Source: an uncultured Balneola sp. (lineage in GTDB: Bacteria > Bacteroidota > Rhodothermia > Balneolales > Balneolaceae). From it: a DNA stretch of 64,000 nt. The translations under genes were made by a program, and so were the position numbers. The stretch lies in contig CABZWK010000005.1 in NCBI GenBank assembly GCA_902529365.1, positions 1 to 64,000 on the forward strand. Direction: 5' to 3'. Of this stretch, positions 53,001 to 60,638 are shown piece by piece. The notes beneath the pieces are model-generated. The model was not told the origin of the DNA. It did no database searches and saw only the letters and a list, made by a program, of their open reading frames with translations. Each line of letters opens with the position of its first letter. Position 1 is the stretch's first letter.

Positions 53001-53316
53001 ACATCCAAGAGCTGATAGAAGAGGTAACACACATGGTAACAACAATAGACCATCTAGCTATCAGGTTGAAGATGGTAGTTATCTAAAAATCAAAAATTTA
53101 TCATTTGGTTATACTCTGCCAGAAGACTTCTTGAATGGTGCATTCTCACGAGCAAGAATTTATACGGCGATGACAAATTTGGCAATATTTACTGATTATA
53201 TAGGATTTAATCCTGAAGTAAATATTCAAAGAAACAGCAGTCTAACACCTGGTCAGGATTATGGAGCTTATCCATTGTCTAGAACAGTTCAGGTGGGTAT
53301 AGACCTCGCATTTTAA
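50023..53316 (+). CDS. SusC/RagA-family TonB-dependent outer-membrane receptor
   Basis: The 1097-residue protein has a signal peptide (to about residue 33, VFAQ), then a CarboxypepD-regulatory-like domain (about 55-130, SGTVTDAQTGEPIPAANVIV). The plug domain has the SusC landmark YGSRGSNGVILITTK near 270-290, and the TonB-dependent barrel runs to the C-terminal aromatic strand (VQVGIDLAF). SusC-like receptors import oligosaccharides across the outer membrane with a SusD lid. The gene is followed 26 bp later by susD, and together they start a carbohydrate-utilisation locus. The palindrome upstream suggests LacI-type control. Confidence 0.95.
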   Translation: MNKQYVKVWSIASMYALVSIFITHVGSSLVFAQASNFESVTTQLAYNSTDNYRIIEVSGTVTDAQTGEPIPAANVIVLGTTIGTSTNAEGEYSLNVPDDAEILQFSYLGYVTVEVPVNGRSVIDVSLEQDLLFLDDLVVVGYGTQQRQEVTGAITSVRSEEIQNIPVSSFENALQGRMAGVNVAESTGEPGASPQITIRGTGSISAGNSPLYVIDGVPITTNRNLQSDIGSQRSSFQPPSANPLATINPNDIESIEVLKDASAAAIYGSRGSNGVILITTKQGTAGRTSVNFSSYLGVSNVFNKPDMMNAEELIQYTKESRNNNYLQEIEVGNQAANPDYDPNTNAGRPNISHFLIPEQYVNWNGTDTDWLDLIFSPASMQNYDLSISGGNSSTTYAFSTGYLDQEGIIKGSAFQRYTLRLGLTHKMNDDLTIGANMNSALAQHDRLPANAAYFGQPPGIVYSAMVHSPVVAPYNDDGTINQRNNQGFLGGGTSSASNPLAIMKYISEDIQNTRVFGNMFTDYNLNENITFKSLLGYNVETMQQSFYRGTEFLYRTQSSPQPFAQTGSGNLFNWIWENTVNYSDNFGMNHKVNLIAGYTAQKERIERSVIESNGFTDDQITTINGGIVNSGEEVIEEWSLVSALARLNYVFKDRYLITATVRSDRSSRFGANNQTGIFPSFSLGWRANEESFLSSVDEISELKLRASYGVTGNFEIPNYGAIGLLGGANYVDGSSQINGVAPSTSSNADLTWETTYQTNFGLDYALLDDRIYGSIDVYNSTTQDLLLFVTVPAASGFDVALTNIGEVENKGFEFSLTSRNMVGQFNWATDFNFAANENTVTKLGPEGDDILSSGVAGARHITRIGDPIGSYYGYVVDGIYQSQAEIDATPVDELVGSGGARPGDFRFKDINGDGKITSDDRTVTGSYHPDYTYGITNRFNYKNFDLNIFIQGVMGREVLNLTARHLKNGEANFGSYAVLNDRWRSESDPGNGIHPRADRRGNTHGNNNRPSSYQVEDGSYLKIKNLSFGYTLPEDFLNGAFSRARIYTAMTNLAIFTDYIGFNPEVNIQRNSSLTPGQDYGAYPLSRTVQVGIDLAF

Positions 53317-53342
53317 TCGCAATGATAAATAAGGAAATAGTC

Positions 53343-54701
53343 ATGAAAAAATTAATACTTACACTACTACTCCCTTTACTGTTTATCTCATGTAGCGATG
53401 ACTTTACAGTATTAGGACCAATATCTGAAAGAAATGTAGTTAACTACTATAAAACACAATCTGATTTTGAAGTTGCCATAAATGGAGCTTTTGATGCTTT
53501 ACAAGCTAATGGAACATTCGGTGTTAAATATGTTCTATTCATGGAAATGCGAGCTGATAATACAGCTAATGGTGGTGGAGCTACCGGGTTAGCTGAAACT
53601 CTTGAAGACATCGATAAATTTGCAGAAATACCAACTGCAAGTGAATTGAATGACTCTTGGATTGCTTCTTATGATGGAATTGCAAGAGCAAATACTATTA
53701 TTTCACGAATAGATGATATTACTTTCACTAGTGATGATGTTAAAAACAGAATTAAGGGTGAAGCTTATTTCATCCGATCTATGTCTTATTATCACTTAGC
53801 AGTAATCTTTGGGAACGTACCTCTAATTACAGCTGAGGTTACAGCCCCCCAAAATATGAATCTAAATCAAGTTTCTGCTGCTGAGGTGATGACCCAAATA
53901 GCCACTGACCTAACCAATGCAGAAGGACTTTTACCTTCTACCGGTCGCGTGAGTTCAGGAGCCGCTGCCGCATTACTAGGACGTGTACACTTACAAGCTG
54001 GTGATAAGGCGTCTGCTGTGGCACCACTTAAGCGAGTTTTATCTTCAAATGTGTATTCTTTAGAAGCAAACTATGCTGATATATGGGGTCCAGGGAATGA
54101 AGGTAGTAACGAAATCCTCTTTCAAGTAGAATTTATGAGTGGTAATGTTGGTGAAGGTAGTTCATTTACTGATATGTTTACCGCATCAGGCGTAGCTGGT
54201 GGTGTTGGTGGTGGTGTTGCGCCACAAACAGTCACTCAAGACTTCATTGACTCTTACGAAGCGGGTGATTTGCGACAGGCAGCTACCCTCTCAGATAGCG
54301 CAACCGTTGAAAAATACGAAGACTCACCAAGTTCGCCATTCGATTCGGATGTAAACTGGGTAGAAATTCGATATGCGGAAGTTCTGTTGAATCTTGCCGA
54401 GGCGGTTGGTGAAGGTGCAGAAGGTTATGGTTACATTAACCAGGTACGTGCACGCGCCGGCCTAGCAGCCATTGATGGTACAACCCCAGGTTCTTATGAT
54501 GATAAATTGCTCCAAGAGCGTAGAGTTGAGTTAGCCTTCGAAAATAAACGCTGGCCAGATCTTCTGCGTCATGGGAAAGCAAAGAGTGTTATGGCATCAC
54601 ACTTGGGTATAGGTGAAGGATCAGTAACATTACTATTTCCAATACCTCAAAGCCAAATTGATGTTGCACCAGATGAAATGTCTCAAAATGCCGAACATTA
54701 G
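53343..54701 (+). CDS. SusD/RagB-family nutrient-binding outer-membrane lipoprotein
   Basis: The start is ATG 53343 (MKKLILTLLLPLLFISC), giving a lipoprotein with Cys17; an in-frame ATG at 53322 would place seven polar residues before the signal. The 452-residue protein has the SusD tetratricopeptide-like helices (NYYKTQSDFEVAINGAFDAL, GEAYFIRSMSYYHLAVIFGNVPL) and the C-terminal QERRVELAFENKRWPDLLRHGKAK region split over about 390-415. SusD binds oligosaccharide and closes over the SusC barrel. It is on the short side for the family. A strong terminator follows, so the susCD transcript ends here. Confidence 0.94.
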   Translation: MKKLILTLLLPLLFISCSDDFTVLGPISERNVVNYYKTQSDFEVAINGAFDALQANGTFGVKYVLFMEMRADNTANGGGATGLAETLEDIDKFAEIPTASELNDSWIASYDGIARANTIISRIDDITFTSDDVKNRIKGEAYFIRSMSYYHLAVIFGNVPLITAEVTAPQNMNLNQVSAAEVMTQIATDLTNAEGLLPSTGRVSSGAAAALLGRVHLQAGDKASAVAPLKRVLSSNVYSLEANYADIWGPGNEGSNEILFQVEFMSGNVGEGSSFTDMFTASGVAGGVGGGVAPQTVTQDFIDSYEAGDLRQAATLSDSATVEKYEDSPSSPFDSDVNWVEIRYAEVLLNLAEAVGEGAEGYGYINQVRARAGLAAIDGTTPGSYDDKLLQERRVELAFENKRWPDLLRHGKAKSVMASHLGIGEGSVTLLFPIPQSQIDVAPDEMSQNAEH

Positions 54702-54718
54702 TTATTAATGATGATCTT

Positions 54719-54753
54719 AACCGGGGTGCCTACCAGGGTATCCCGGTTTTTTT
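54719..54753 (+). terminator. Rho-independent terminator after susD
   Basis: AACCGGGG (54719-54726) pairs with TCCCGGTT (54741-54748), the inner bases TGCCT and GGGTA extend the stem, and T49-T53 completes a run of seven T residues from 54747. It lies 18 bp after the susD stop. It separates the susCD transcript from the PIG-L gene. Confidence 0.85.
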
Positions 54754-54826
54754 ACTTACGGAATTTTCTACTACCAAATACATTCTCTGTGAAACGTTTA
54801 ATTAATCAAAGTTAGAACCACTAATT

Positions 54827-55717
54827 ATGAAATCATTACTACTTCTGATGCTTGTTGGTCTCTTATCCACAGGCGCTTACGCACAAATCCAAGATGGACC
54901 CTTAAATATTATAGCTGTTTTTGCTCATCCAGATGATGGGGACTCAAAAATGGGTGGGACAGCAGCTATGATGGCTAAATTGGGACATAATGTGAAATTT
55001 GTTTCTATTACCAATGGAGATGCAGGCCATCACGAAGAGGGTGGAGGCATGTTAGCTAAAAGAAGACGAGAAGAGGCTCAAGAAGCTGCACGACAATTAG
55101 GAATTGCAGAGTATAAAGTATTAGATAATCATGATGGTGAACTTCTACCAGAACTACATATCCGTCAACAGGTTATTCGTGAAATACGTAATTGGAATGC
55201 TGATGTGGTATTAGGTCTTCGGCCAAATGACTACCATCCCGATCACCGCTATGCTGGTGTATTAGTACAAGATGTCGCTTACATGGTGGTGGTGCCAAAC
55301 GTGACACCAGATACCCCCCCTCTGACAAAAAATCCTGTATTTTTATACATGAATGATCGATTTCAGAAGCCTAATCCATTTTCTCCTGATATTGTTATAG
55401 GAATAGATGCCGTATTTGAACAGAAAGTTAGAGGTCTAGATGCACATGAGTCACAGATGTATGAATGGCTTCCTTGGGTTGGAGGAAGATTAGATGAAGT
55501 ACCAGAAAGTGCAGAAGAGCGATTTACATATTTGATGAACTTATATACTAACCGTAGTAGCATATCCAATTTACAGAGAAAAAGTTTAGAAAAATGGTAT
55601 GGAAAAGAGAAAGCAGCGACCTTCAAGTTTGTGGAGTCCTTTGAAATATGTGAATATGGCCACCAACCAAGTGACGATGAAATTAGAGCAATTTTTCCAA
55701 TGCTCAACGACAATTAA
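54827..55717 (+). CDS. Exported PIG-L/LmbE-family N-acetylglucosamine deacetylase-like protein
   Basis: The 296-residue protein has a cleavable signal (hydrophobic 3-15, ending GAYAQ). The PIG-L zinc motif AHPDDGDSKMGG (residues 33-44) is followed by VSITNGDAGHHE and the second His region RPNDYHPDHRYAG. These enzymes remove acetyl groups from N-acetylglucosamine in glycans or small molecules. Its place in the carbohydrate locus suggests deacetylation of the imported glycan or of a derived oligosaccharide in the periplasm. A terminator follows, then the sugar MFS gene. Substrate unproven. Confidence 0.88.
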   Translation: MKSLLLLMLVGLLSTGAYAQIQDGPLNIIAVFAHPDDGDSKMGGTAAMMAKLGHNVKFVSITNGDAGHHEEGGGMLAKRRREEAQEAARQLGIAEYKVLDNHDGELLPELHIRQQVIREIRNWNADVVLGLRPNDYHPDHRYAGVLVQDVAYMVVVPNVTPDTPPLTKNPVFLYMNDRFQKPNPFSPDIVIGIDAVFEQKVRGLDAHESQMYEWLPWVGGRLDEVPESAEERFTYLMNLYTNRSSISNLQRKSLEKWYGKEKAATFKFVESFEICEYGHQPSDDEIRAIFPMLNDN

Positions 55718-55727
55718 AGTCTTTTAT

Positions 55728-55756
55728 GTGAATCCTGTGACAAGGGTTCACTTTTT
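55728..55756 (+). terminator. Rho-independent terminator after the PIG-L gene
   Basis: GTGAATCCT (55728-55736) pairs with AGGGTTCAC (55743-55751) with one T-G wobble, a 6-nt loop and five T residues (55752-55756). It lies 10 bp after the stop and 24 bp before the next ATG, so the sugar MFS gene probably has its own promoter or is read through only in part. Confidence 0.75.
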
Positions 55757-55780
55757 ACACTTTCCAAACTAACCAATATT

Positions 55781-57028
55781 ATGCCTCGTAATTATTTTAT
55801 GGTCGGGCTCATCCTGCTCACCTTTTTTGTGATTTCGTTTTTAACTAACATTATTGGACCTTTAGTACCAGAGATTATTGAGGATTTTGAGCTTAGTCTA
55901 ACTATGGTCGCCTTACTTCCGTTTGCCTTTTTTATTGCTTATGGAGTTACGTCCATTCCAGCTGGGGTACTTATTGAACAATTTTCTGAGAAAAAAGTCA
56001 TGATATTCGCCTTTGGAGTGGCCTTTTTTGGTGCGTTATTATTTTCCTTAATCCCTAGTTACCGGGTTGCGGTATTGTCGTTATTTTTGATTGGAACAGG
56101 GATGGCTATGCTTCAAGTAGCGATTAACCCACTACTCAGAGTGTCAGGTGGAGAAGAGCATTTTGCCTTCAATTCATTAATCGGTCAGTTATTTTTCGGC
56201 GCTGCCTCTTTTTTAAGTCCCCTTGCCTACTCTTATTTGGTTTTAAACATGGGTCAAGATGACAATGGTTGGTTTTTACAAATACTGAGCTCGTTAGTGC
56301 CCGATAATTTACCTTGGGTATCACTTTATTGGTTATTTGCTATGGTTTCGCTGTTAATGATGGTCGTAATTGTGGTCACTAAATTTCCTGAAGTAATTAA
56401 AACGGACGACGAAAAAGTGGGTGCGTTACAAACTCACATCGATTTACTAAAAAACAAGAAAGTGTTTTTATTCTTCTTTGGGATATTCTGTTATGTGGGA
56501 ACCGAACAAGGAGTAGCTAATTGGATGTCTGAGTTTTTATCTACTTATCATGGACTAGATCCACAAACGGTAGGTGCTTCTTCAGTGTCAACATTTTGGG
56601 GGTTAATGACAGCCGGTACAGTATTGGGTCTGATTTTGTTAAAAATTATGGATTCCCGCAAAGTACTAATATTATTTACCTCCATTGTACTCATCTGTTT
56701 GGCTGCTGCACTATTTGGCTCAGCAAACGTAGCCAGAGTTGCTTTCCCCGCTATTGGTTTCTTTATCGCGGTTATGTGGCCCATTATTTTTTCTTTAGCC
56801 CTTAACTCCATGGAAGAACATCACGGTTCCTTTTCTGGTATTCTGGTAACAGGTATAGCTGGTGGAGCAATTGTCCCTTTAATTGTGGGTTCACTGGGTG
56901 ATGTATTTGGCCTACGAGTCGGGATGATATTCTTATTTTTAACCTACGGATATATCTTAAGCATAGGATTCTGGGCTAATCCCATCATTACTAATAAAAC
57001 CATAGAATTCGGTTCAAAAGATAATTAA
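55781..57028 (+). CDS. Sugar MFS transporter (FucP/FHS-like)
   Basis: The 415-residue protein has about twelve hydrophobic segments. The FHS-like motif GTGMAMLQVAINPLLRVSGG near residue 110 and the opening LTFFVISFLTNIIGPLVPEI place it near sugar:proton symporters of the FucP/NanT-like branch. It sits 2 bp before the ROK kinase gene, so the sugar it imports is probably the kinase's substrate. It is the first of four closely packed genes (MFS, ROK kinase, PcRGLX-like, DASS). The sugar is unknown. Confidence 0.85.
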   Translation: MPRNYFMVGLILLTFFVISFLTNIIGPLVPEIIEDFELSLTMVALLPFAFFIAYGVTSIPAGVLIEQFSEKKVMIFAFGVAFFGALLFSLIPSYRVAVLSLFLIGTGMAMLQVAINPLLRVSGGEEHFAFNSLIGQLFFGAASFLSPLAYSYLVLNMGQDDNGWFLQILSSLVPDNLPWVSLYWLFAMVSLLMMVVIVVTKFPEVIKTDDEKVGALQTHIDLLKNKKVFLFFFGIFCYVGTEQGVANWMSEFLSTYHGLDPQTVGASSVSTFWGLMTAGTVLGLILLKIMDSRKVLILFTSIVLICLAAALFGSANVARVAFPAIGFFIAVMWPIIFSLALNSMEEHHGSFSGILVTGIAGGAIVPLIVGSLGDVFGLRVGMIFLFLTYGYILSIGFWANPIITNKTIEFGSKDN

Positions 57029-57030
57029 CC

Positions 57031-57873
57031 ATGCTGCTAGGTATCGATTTAGGAGCAACAAACATACGCGTAGGGCGGGTTCATGAAGGAGCATTCGAAG
57101 CCTTACACGAAGCTCCTATCGAACAAACCGATGATCCTAATACCTTAGTCCAGCAAATGGCTTCACTCATTGAGTTATGTTGGCATCCAACAATTCATTC
57201 TATTGGAATAGGGGTTCCAAGTGTGGTAGATGTGGAAAGAGGCATTGTCTACGATGTTCAAAATATACCCTCTTGGAAAAAAGTACATCTCAAAGATATC
57301 ATGGAAGTACGATTTTCAGTGCCTACCTGGGTGAATAACGATGCGAATTGTTTTGTACTCGGAGAGCGGTATTACGGACAGGCTAAAGGAAAAAGCAATG
57401 TTATTGGCTTAACTATAGGTACCGGTTTTGGTGCGGGAGTAGTGCTCAATGGAACCTTAGTTTCTGGTACTAACTGCGGAGCCGGAGAAGTGGGCATGCT
57501 TCCTTATAAAGAATCTATACTTGAACACTATTGCTCCGGGCAATTTTTCGAACGCTTTTTTGGCGAAACAGGCGATTCAGTGTATAAAAAAGCCCAAAAT
57601 GGAGATGCTGAGGCCATAGCTAAGTACACCGACTATGCTCACCACATATCTGAAGGTATTAAGGCCGTATTATATGCCTACGACCCTGAAATCATACTGC
57701 TTGGCGGAGCTACTGCAAAGGTGTGGTCTTTTATAGAAGAAAAAGTTTGGAATGGCTTAGAAAGTTTCGCCTACCCTAATTCTCTCACTAATCTCCGCAT
57801 ATTGCCCTCAACCTTAGAACATGTCGCGGTACTCGGTGCCGCTGCATTAGCGCTTGATTCAACGAAACAATGA
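57031..57873 (+). CDS. ROK-family sugar kinase lacking the zinc motif
   Basis: The 280-residue protein has the ASKHA opening LLGIDLGATNIRVGRV, the ROK segments SIGIGVPSVVDVERGIVYDV and WVNNDANCFVLGERYYGQ, and LTIGTGFGAGVVLNG. The usual CxCGxxGC zinc site and the zinc-binding His of the E-x-G-H motif are not present: it reads GAGEVGMLPYKES. Zinc-independent ROK kinases exist, so kinase activity on a hexose or N-acetylhexosamine is still likely. The start is 2 bp after the MFS gene and the stop overlaps an ATG that might start the next gene. It fits a cytoplasmic sugar phosphorylation step. Confidence 0.88.
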   Translation: MLLGIDLGATNIRVGRVHEGAFEALHEAPIEQTDDPNTLVQQMASLIELCWHPTIHSIGIGVPSVVDVERGIVYDVQNIPSWKKVHLKDIMEVRFSVPTWVNNDANCFVLGERYYGQAKGKSNVIGLTIGTGFGAGVVLNGTLVSGTNCGAGEVGMLPYKESILEHYCSGQFFERFFGETGDSVYKKAQNGDAEAIAKYTDYAHHISEGIKAVLYAYDPEIILLGGATAKVWSFIEEKVWNGLESFAYPNSLTNLRILPSTLEHVAVLGAAALALDSTKQ

Positions 57874-57932
57874 CCCTAAACAAATACTCACTCTACCTCT
57901 CTATTTTACATTACAATCGAATGACTGCTACT

Positions 57933-60638
57933 ATGAAAAATCAACGAAAATTCACTTTAAAATCAATCATTCTGTTGTTGCTCGGAGTTTTTATTTTACA
58001 TACACATGCGGGTGCACAATCCCAAAGCACATCGTACACTATTCCTGTAGAAGTTAAAGATAACGTAGCAGATATACCTCAATTACTAGGTATACCCATT
58101 CCAGAAGGTACTCTATATTCACCAGATCACGTGAGAGTGCTAAACGCTAGTGGGCAAGAAATTCCGTCTCAAATTACCAAGGTAAGCACTTGGGATCCTG
58201 TTGATGCTTCAATCAAATGGATTTGGGTATTTTTCTTTTCAGGCGAGGAAGATTCGTATAGCGTTGAATATGGTGAGGATGTTCAAAATGGACGTTTGTA
58301 TGATCAGGTAGTTAAGGTCAACAACAATCAACGTCCAACAGGAGAAGTGGAAGTGAATACGGGACCACTGCGTTTCACCATCGAAAAAGGAATGGGTGGA
58401 GGTTATTTCAATGCCCCACCAAGCAGCGGATTCATGGACAAAGTAGAACTAGACTTAGAAGGGGACGGATTTGACGAGGATGACATAATCGCCACAGGTG
58501 CAGCCCAACGCGCAAATTTCTTGGATATACTGGATGATACAGGCTTGGACCCTTCTCAAGCCGTTGTGACTCGTACAGTTAAGGAACTGGGTACTGGACC
58601 ACTACATGCGATTATCAGGGTTGAAGGGGAGTACCAATATGCACGAGAGGACAATAATTCAGCTCCTTTCGTTATGCGTATTCATGCCTACGCAGGAAAG
58701 AGTTATGTTCGTGTTCAGCATACCTTTGTTTATACCGGTGTGCCCGATAAACACGAGAAGCAGTCGGGAGAATATGAGGCCATCGCAACGCAAATGGAAG
58801 ATATCATAGATGAAGAACCGCTAAATCAAGATCCTGGTTTCACTCAGCCCAACGATCAAATAGCGGCCTTAGGACTACGGTTAGATTATCAACTCAAGGA
58901 AAATGCAAGGGTGTACACGGAGGCCTATAAAGAGGCTTGGTATGGACCGGAGTCTACCGAATCCTATACAGTTTCCTTAGAAGGGGAGAAGGCTTTTTCA
59001 CTATTGCAGTCGGGACCTAATCCTTCGCAAATACCACCGTTGGCAAATTCTGGATCGGATGCTCGAATGGAAGGAGTATTTGAGGCAAGTTGGGGGATAA
59101 AAGGAGAATCAAAGTCAACGGCAGAGCGGGCGCCAGGGTGGGTAACCGTAGCTGATGATGAACGGGGTATCACGGTAGCATTTGAACACTTTTTCGAGGA
59201 ATATCCAAAAGAATTGTATGTGGATGATGCCGCAAAAACTCTACATGCTTATGCATGGACTCCCAACGTAGAGCCGATGAGTTTTGCAAAACAAGACAAC
59301 AATACCGATAGCGGGATGATAGCTAATTTTGCACAAGGCTTAGCTAAAACTACCGATATGATTTTTTACTTCCATGGTTCTAAAAAATCAAACTCAGACA
59401 CATCTCGACCCCTAGCAGATGCAGCCAATCAGGTAAAAACCCTTATGAAGCCCCCAGTGACTCACGCTAGCCCTGAATGGTATGCCAAATCAGAGGCTTT
59501 TGGGAAGATGGCAGCAGCCTCAGATGCCTTTATTGACTACGAACGACATCTGGATTATAAATTTGAGTGGATGCGGTACAACCAGCAGTGGGAGCCTTGG
59601 TATGGAATGCTAAATTATGGAGACTTCCTAACCTACTATTACCGGAATGAATGGCAAATGTGGACCAATAACGAGCCAGCTAATGATTACATGTGGTGGT
59701 TGCAATTTATTCGCACTGGAAACCCAGATTATTACAGAGTGGCTAAAGCTAGTTCCAAACACACAATGGATGTAGACAATGTACACTGGCCTAAAGATTC
59801 AGAGTATGTTGGAGATACTAATGAATCTCTTCATGCCTTGCAATGGGCTGCTCAACCGAAAGGTTCATCTTATATTGGTATGGGGCGTCGTCATGCCGAT
59901 CAACACTATACTTCATTACTGAGCGCTCATGTATGGGTGGCTGGTTGGGTATCATCCTATTACTTAGATGGGAATCATAGAGGTTTAGAGGTCGCCAAAG
60001 AAACAGCTAATTATTATGTAAAACGGGTGTTCGATGAGCATGGACTGACAGGTCGCAGGCTATATTTGTCGGTATGGAATTTAGCAGAAGTCGTAGATGC
60101 CACTAAAGATCCCGTCTATACTGCCGAATTAATGGATCGGATTGAACGAATGATAAGGTTTCAATATGACGCTGATCAGGGACATTCCATCGTCATCAAT
60201 CGTTATGGTTATTCCCAAGTATATGTGAGTAATGGTATGAGAAAGGTTATCCAAATGACAGATGATCCTAGATACCGACAATCGATCATCGATCACGCTA
60301 TTCGAGTACGAGATGTTCCACCATATAATCATGACATGGAATCTTATTTATCATCAATTAGCAGTCTAGTACTAGGATATGAGTATTCTGGAGAAAAGAG
60401 TTTATTAGATGAAGCAATCCTGCGAGCCCAATTTTTAAAGAATGATCCATTAGAAAAAAACCTTTGGAACTATGCAAATCAAGCAGTTCTATCAGAAGCT
60501 TTAGAAGAGGCTAGTCATTTACCAAAACAGGAAGGTGGATTTCGTCCAGCTATCTGGCAAATGAGCAATGGATTACGCATTTTTGGTTGGACAAGCATAT
60601 ATAACATACCTTACTTAGAGTATTGGCTAAATGATTAA
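57933..60638 (+). CDS. PcRGLX/YetA-like polysaccharide lyase family protein, secreted
   Basis: I choose ATG 57933 (MKNQRKFTLKSIILLLLGVF) since it gives a clean signal peptide ending HAGAQS; an in-frame ATG at 57870, overlapping the ROK stop by 4 bp, would add 21 residues. The mature protein opens with the PcRGLX/YetA N-terminal RIFT-barrel pattern (TIPVEVKDNVADIPQLLGIPIPEG is a typical opening, given here only in part: GIPIPEGTLYSP and SIKWIWVFFF). The C-terminal 450 residues look like an alpha/alpha barrel (MWTNNEPANDYMWWLQFIRTG, ADQHYTSLLSAHVWVAGWVSS). Relatives include exo-rhamnogalacturonan lyase. It is probably the locus's polysaccharide-degrading enzyme; specificity is inferred, not shown. 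Confidence 0.75.
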   Translation: MKNQRKFTLKSIILLLLGVFILHTHAGAQSQSTSYTIPVEVKDNVADIPQLLGIPIPEGTLYSPDHVRVLNASGQEIPSQITKVSTWDPVDASIKWIWVFFFSGEEDSYSVEYGEDVQNGRLYDQVVKVNNNQRPTGEVEVNTGPLRFTIEKGMGGGYFNAPPSSGFMDKVELDLEGDGFDEDDIIATGAAQRANFLDILDDTGLDPSQAVVTRTVKELGTGPLHAIIRVEGEYQYAREDNNSAPFVMRIHAYAGKSYVRVQHTFVYTGVPDKHEKQSGEYEAIATQMEDIIDEEPLNQDPGFTQPNDQIAALGLRLDYQLKENARVYTEAYKEAWYGPESTESYTVSLEGEKAFSLLQSGPNPSQIPPLANSGSDARMEGVFEASWGIKGESKSTAERAPGWVTVADDERGITVAFEHFFEEYPKELYVDDAAKTLHAYAWTPNVEPMSFAKQDNNTDSGMIANFAQGLAKTTDMIFYFHGSKKSNSDTSRPLADAANQVKTLMKPPVTHASPEWYAKSEAFGKMAAASDAFIDYERHLDYKFEWMRYNQQWEPWYGMLNYGDFLTYYYRNEWQMWTNNEPANDYMWWLQFIRTGNPDYYRVAKASSKHTMDVDNVHWPKDSEYVGDTNESLHALQWAAQPKGSSYIGMGRRHADQHYTSLLSAHVWVAGWVSSYYLDGNHRGLEVAKETANYYVKRVFDEHGLTGRRLYLSVWNLAEVVDATKDPVYTAELMDRIERMIRFQYDADQGHSIVINRYGYSQVYVSNGMRKVIQMTDDPRYRQSIIDHAIRVRDVPPYNHDMESYLSSISSLVLGYEYSGEKSLLDEAILRAQFLKNDPLEKNLWNYANQAVLSEALEEASHLPKQEGGFRPAIWQMSNGLRIFGWTSIYNIPYLEYWLND

